Origin: Diplonema japonicum
Lineage: Eukaryota; Euglenozoa; Diplonemea; Diplonemida; Diplonemidae
NCBI GenBank assembly: GCA_964019335.1
Contig: OZ025671.1
Location: 248,001-312,000 of the forward strand
Length of the DNA: 64,000 bases
Reading direction: 5' to 3'
Shown: one piece after another, positions 61,398 to 64,000 of the stretch
Numbering within the stretch: the first letter of the stretch is position 1
How the letters are laid out: every line of letters starts with the position of its first letter
Made by a program: the position numbers and the translations under genes
The notes under the pieces: model-generated
What the model saw: the letters and a program-made list of their open reading frames with translations, nothing else
Database searches by the model: none
Told to the model about the DNA's origin: nothing

Positions 61398-64000
61398 TTA
61401 GTAACTTGCCATGCGGTCGGCCCCTCTGCACCGTCCGCGTAAGCCAAGCGAGGGCGAGAGGACTTGCGGGGATGGGGAGGGGGATCTGTGCCGTGACTGC
61501 TTGAGGAAGTTGGTATGTTTAGGGGGTGGGGAGACCTGCGGGGAAGAAATGGGAGAAGAAGAAGATGAAAAATGACGAGAAGAGGACTTGATACGACTGA
61601 CGCGCGCCAAGGCCTCGGTAAGAAGACGTTGTTTTTTGGTGTTCTTGTTCAGCAATGCGGACGCATCATTAACTGCTGAGACGGCATCATGCCCGCAGGT
61701 CGGACACCCTATAACTTCATGAACAACAGGTTCGTCAACCAAGGCAACAGCAGCCCTCCATCTTGCAGCCTCACTTGCCTGTTTTTTTCTTCTTTTTGAT
61801 TTACTACAGTTCTCCTCATACCTGTGATGCCAAGCGACTCTCCAAAGCGGTGAGACGCATATCCCTCTCCAGCGACTGCACACGTGCCTCAAAGTCATGT
61901 TGTACAAGAGGACTACTGCCTCGTTTCGGTGGGCTAGGCGACCGGCGTATCCGCCCTGCCTCCAACGTGTGTCGCAGGGCAGCTAGCTCATGTCTGTGTG
62001 CAGACACTTCTGCACGCAACTCAGAAGCTTCATCTTTTGAAAGACACTGCTGTGCGCTGTGCATGTCATACTTCGGCGAAGCAGGAGGTGACGGAGGTAT
62101 CCGCGGTGGTGGCTCAGCAAGTTTTGCATCCACTCTTGCAAGTGCCTGATCAGCTGCACGCAACATGCTTAAAACATCAGCGTTGTCATCAGAGGGAACG
62201 AAGGGTGTGAGCGGTATAGCGGGGGAGGGTGTTCTAGGTGCTTCAGCCTCGCTAGCACATGGGGAAGCACGTCCACAAGACGAAGCTGTGCATTCCGACG
62301 GCGGCTGTGTGCATGCAGACTCGACCGTTCGGAAACGAGGAAGCGGAGATTGAATAGCTGTCTTTCTTGACAAGATAGCTGCATCAAGTGACTTGTTCGG
62401 GACTCTTGCGGTGTCGCGTGCTGCTTTTCTCCATGACGCCGATTCCTCCCCTGTGATGTTTTCCCATTGCATCTTCTCCTCCAGGGAGGTTTCGTTTCGC
62501 AGATAGGCTTCGTCACTCGTCACGGTGTTGAGCTGCTTGTTGGTTTCACGCATCAGCCCGACCCCCAGCCACCGGCCCATCTCAAACCATTTGTCATCCT
62601 CGTCATCTTCGATCTTCTCACGGATTGTCTCCTCCAGCGACATAATTGCCTTTCTGCAGTCCTCTTCCGAACCGAGTCTCTCACTGAGCATTTTCCTTGT
62701 GCCGAACAGCTCATTGGTCATCAGGATCTCTAAATCATAGCGAGCGTCGTCTTCCTCTGCTTGTATGGTTTTCCTGTCTGCTGTCTCCTCGTGGGCAAAG
62801 TCCTGCCTCTCCTGAGCACGTGCTGATTTCGCATCCTCAATCTTTCTTCTTATTTTCATTTTACTAGAAGCAGCAGCGGTCACAAGAACATTGTGCTCCT
62901 CCATCTGCTTCTTTAGAAGCGCGTCCCGTCCTGGCGTCTCTTCCTTCATCAGTTGGTACCTAGCTGTTTGCTTCCATGTCAAGGCAACCCACTGTGCTTC
63001 TTCGTCGTCTTTGAGCTTCATGCGCACTCTTGTCTCTCCTCTCTCAACATCTCTTCTGGCCTTCAAAACAAGAACATGCTTCTTCTCCTCTTGCACTCGG
63101 CTGCTTAAAGCCATCCGTGCCGCCTCTTGCAGTCTCTCCACCTCCTTCCTAGCGACATCTTCGTCTTTCTCTGTTGTCCTGCATGCTGCCCTGAGGCGCA
63201 GTATCCTCTCCTTGTAGCGTGCCTCGCACTGCACCCTGCTGACCTCGTCCATCTTCACCAGCGGCTCAGCATTCATTTGCTCTTCGCGCATGATTTGCAC
63301 TCTGTCCATCTCTTCCTCTTTCACGAGCATTGCCAGAGCCGATTTGAACTGCTCTTTCATCTCCTCTTGGTACAGGAGGAGGGGGCTGTTATCTTCTGTG
63401 ATTCGAATGGTGCCTGTGATCTTGCCGCTCACTTTGATACCACCACGACCTAGGAAGCCTGTGAAAGACACGGGCTTGCCTACGTTCGCAACGGCATCCG
63501 ACAGCATGACACGTGTTGTCCCGATTAGCTCGTCCTTGTCGCGAAGCGAGAGTAACAAATACTGCCGTGCAAGATTCTCTGCAGAATGGGTTATTGGATC
63601 CATCACTGCAAAGGCGCCGCCGTGGTACTCAGCACCTTCAGGACGCAGCTCAGGGCTTCGTGCGGAAGGCATTTCTGCAAACGGGGCCCATGCTGAGATG
63701 TGGGCCTTGAGTGACAGTTTCTTAATATCGTAGGAAACGACGCATTTGTCCACCATGACAGCCCGCTTGGCGCATGGCCTTGAGAACGCTTCGCAGAAGA
63801 GCAGCTGCGTGTCGAACTTGAACGCAGCACACGTTGCAGGCATCCCCGCTACGTCGTGTGCAGCGTAGTTCGTAGGCCGCATGTCGTATAAAGGCAATGA
63901 CTTCCACATCACGCGTTGCTCCAGCGACGCATGCTGCAGCTCGTTGCTCAACGTTAGGTCCCCTTCGTTGAAGCCGTCCAATATGTTTCCCACAGCCACT
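61398..64000 (-). CDS. C2-like coiled-coil protein, 5' end beyond the right edge (two exons seen)
   Basis: The frame enters at the right edge and ends exon 1 at 61822; a 43-nt GTATGA...ACAG intron leads to exon 2 (61778-61398). About 850 residues are visible. The N-terminal visible 200 residues include a C2-like piece (QYLLLSLRDKDELIGTTRVM, LSDAVANVGKPVSFTGFLG, GKITGTIRI). Then follow 300 residues of charged coiled coil (EEEMDRVQIMREEQMNAEPL; ARAQERQDFAHEETADRKTI), a Pro-rich linker (EPPPRIPPSPPASPKYD), a further coiled coil, and in exon 2 a CPTCGHDA zinc-knuckle-like motif and a Ser/Pro/Arg-rich tail ending RMASY. The tail and coiled coil suggest a cytoskeletal protein; no specific family named. 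Confidence 0.75.

Noticed and set aside
1-64000. CRISPR arrays, bacterial operons, ribosome binding sites or prophage
   Set aside because: Introns, SL RNA, LINEs and eukaryotic domain sets show this is eukaryotic nuclear DNA; no spaced direct-repeat array is present.

Overview
The window is nuclear DNA of a eukaryotic protist, most likely a diplonemid (Euglenozoa). The best evidence is a spliced-leader (SL) RNA gene at about 52575-52696, minus strand. Its 37-nt exon ends in GTTTCTGTACTTTATTG, is followed directly by a GT donor, and its last bases form a perfect 10-bp stem with the intron. As I remember it, the published Diplonema SL is nearly identical. Other traits agree: every credible protein gene is on the minus strand (a polycistronic-type array), most gaps within the gene clusters are short although several exceed 300 bases, and many start codons follow a pyrimidine tract plus AG (trans-splice acceptor). 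Spacers are packed with A/T and G/C homopolymers.

At least nine genes also have conventional cis-introns. I placed 26 introns by eye and each restores an open frame. They are tiny (mostly 31-68 nt), 14 of the 26 start GTATG, they end AG, and many carry a homopolymer. The three longer ones are 172, 795 and 1379 nt, and the last two hold transposable elements.

Layout, left to right. 1-611: 5' part of an unknown gene. 612-6291: homopolymer-rich spacer. 6292-9658: PDZ-PSP1 protein with a terminal-inverted-repeat element in intron 4. 10147-16393: APC-type transporter, one-TM protein, threonine aldolase, coiled-coil protein. 17053-19699: Na+/Ca2+ exchanger. 20422-24876: acylated-type MGCC protein, FYVE protein, PPR protein, PLAC8 protein, small protein. 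25377-30191: two-domain adenylyl cyclase of the soluble (ADCY10) type. 30288-39025: Cys-rich protein, HECT E3 ligase, compact XRCC1, metallophosphoesterase, RING protein, VDAC porin. 39221-52570: two complete, different non-LTR retrotransposons head to tail. 52575-53093: SL RNA locus with a tandem duplication and structured elements. 53506-56640: 57-aa membrane protein, P-loop protein, zinc-ribbon protein, FYVE protein. 56965-61255: pseudokinase/coiled-coil/PDZ/acidic-Ser-repeat protein with a dead retroelement in an intron. 61398-64000: C2-like coiled-coil protein, 5' end missing.

The host genes do not form one pathway. They are a mix of signalling (cyclase, exchanger, FYVE, pseudokinase), repair (XRCC1), ubiquitin (HECT, RING), organelle (VDAC, PPR) and metabolic genes, as expected of a Euglenozoan gene array. 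The most unusual parts are the retrotransposon pair next to the SL RNA gene, their OTU protease domains (intact in one element, apparently dead in the other), the 2A-like motif, and the new domain combinations PDZ-PSP1 and pseudokinase-PDZ-acidic repeats. All splice sites, domain calls and the taxon are from reading the sequence and from memory of families; no search was run.
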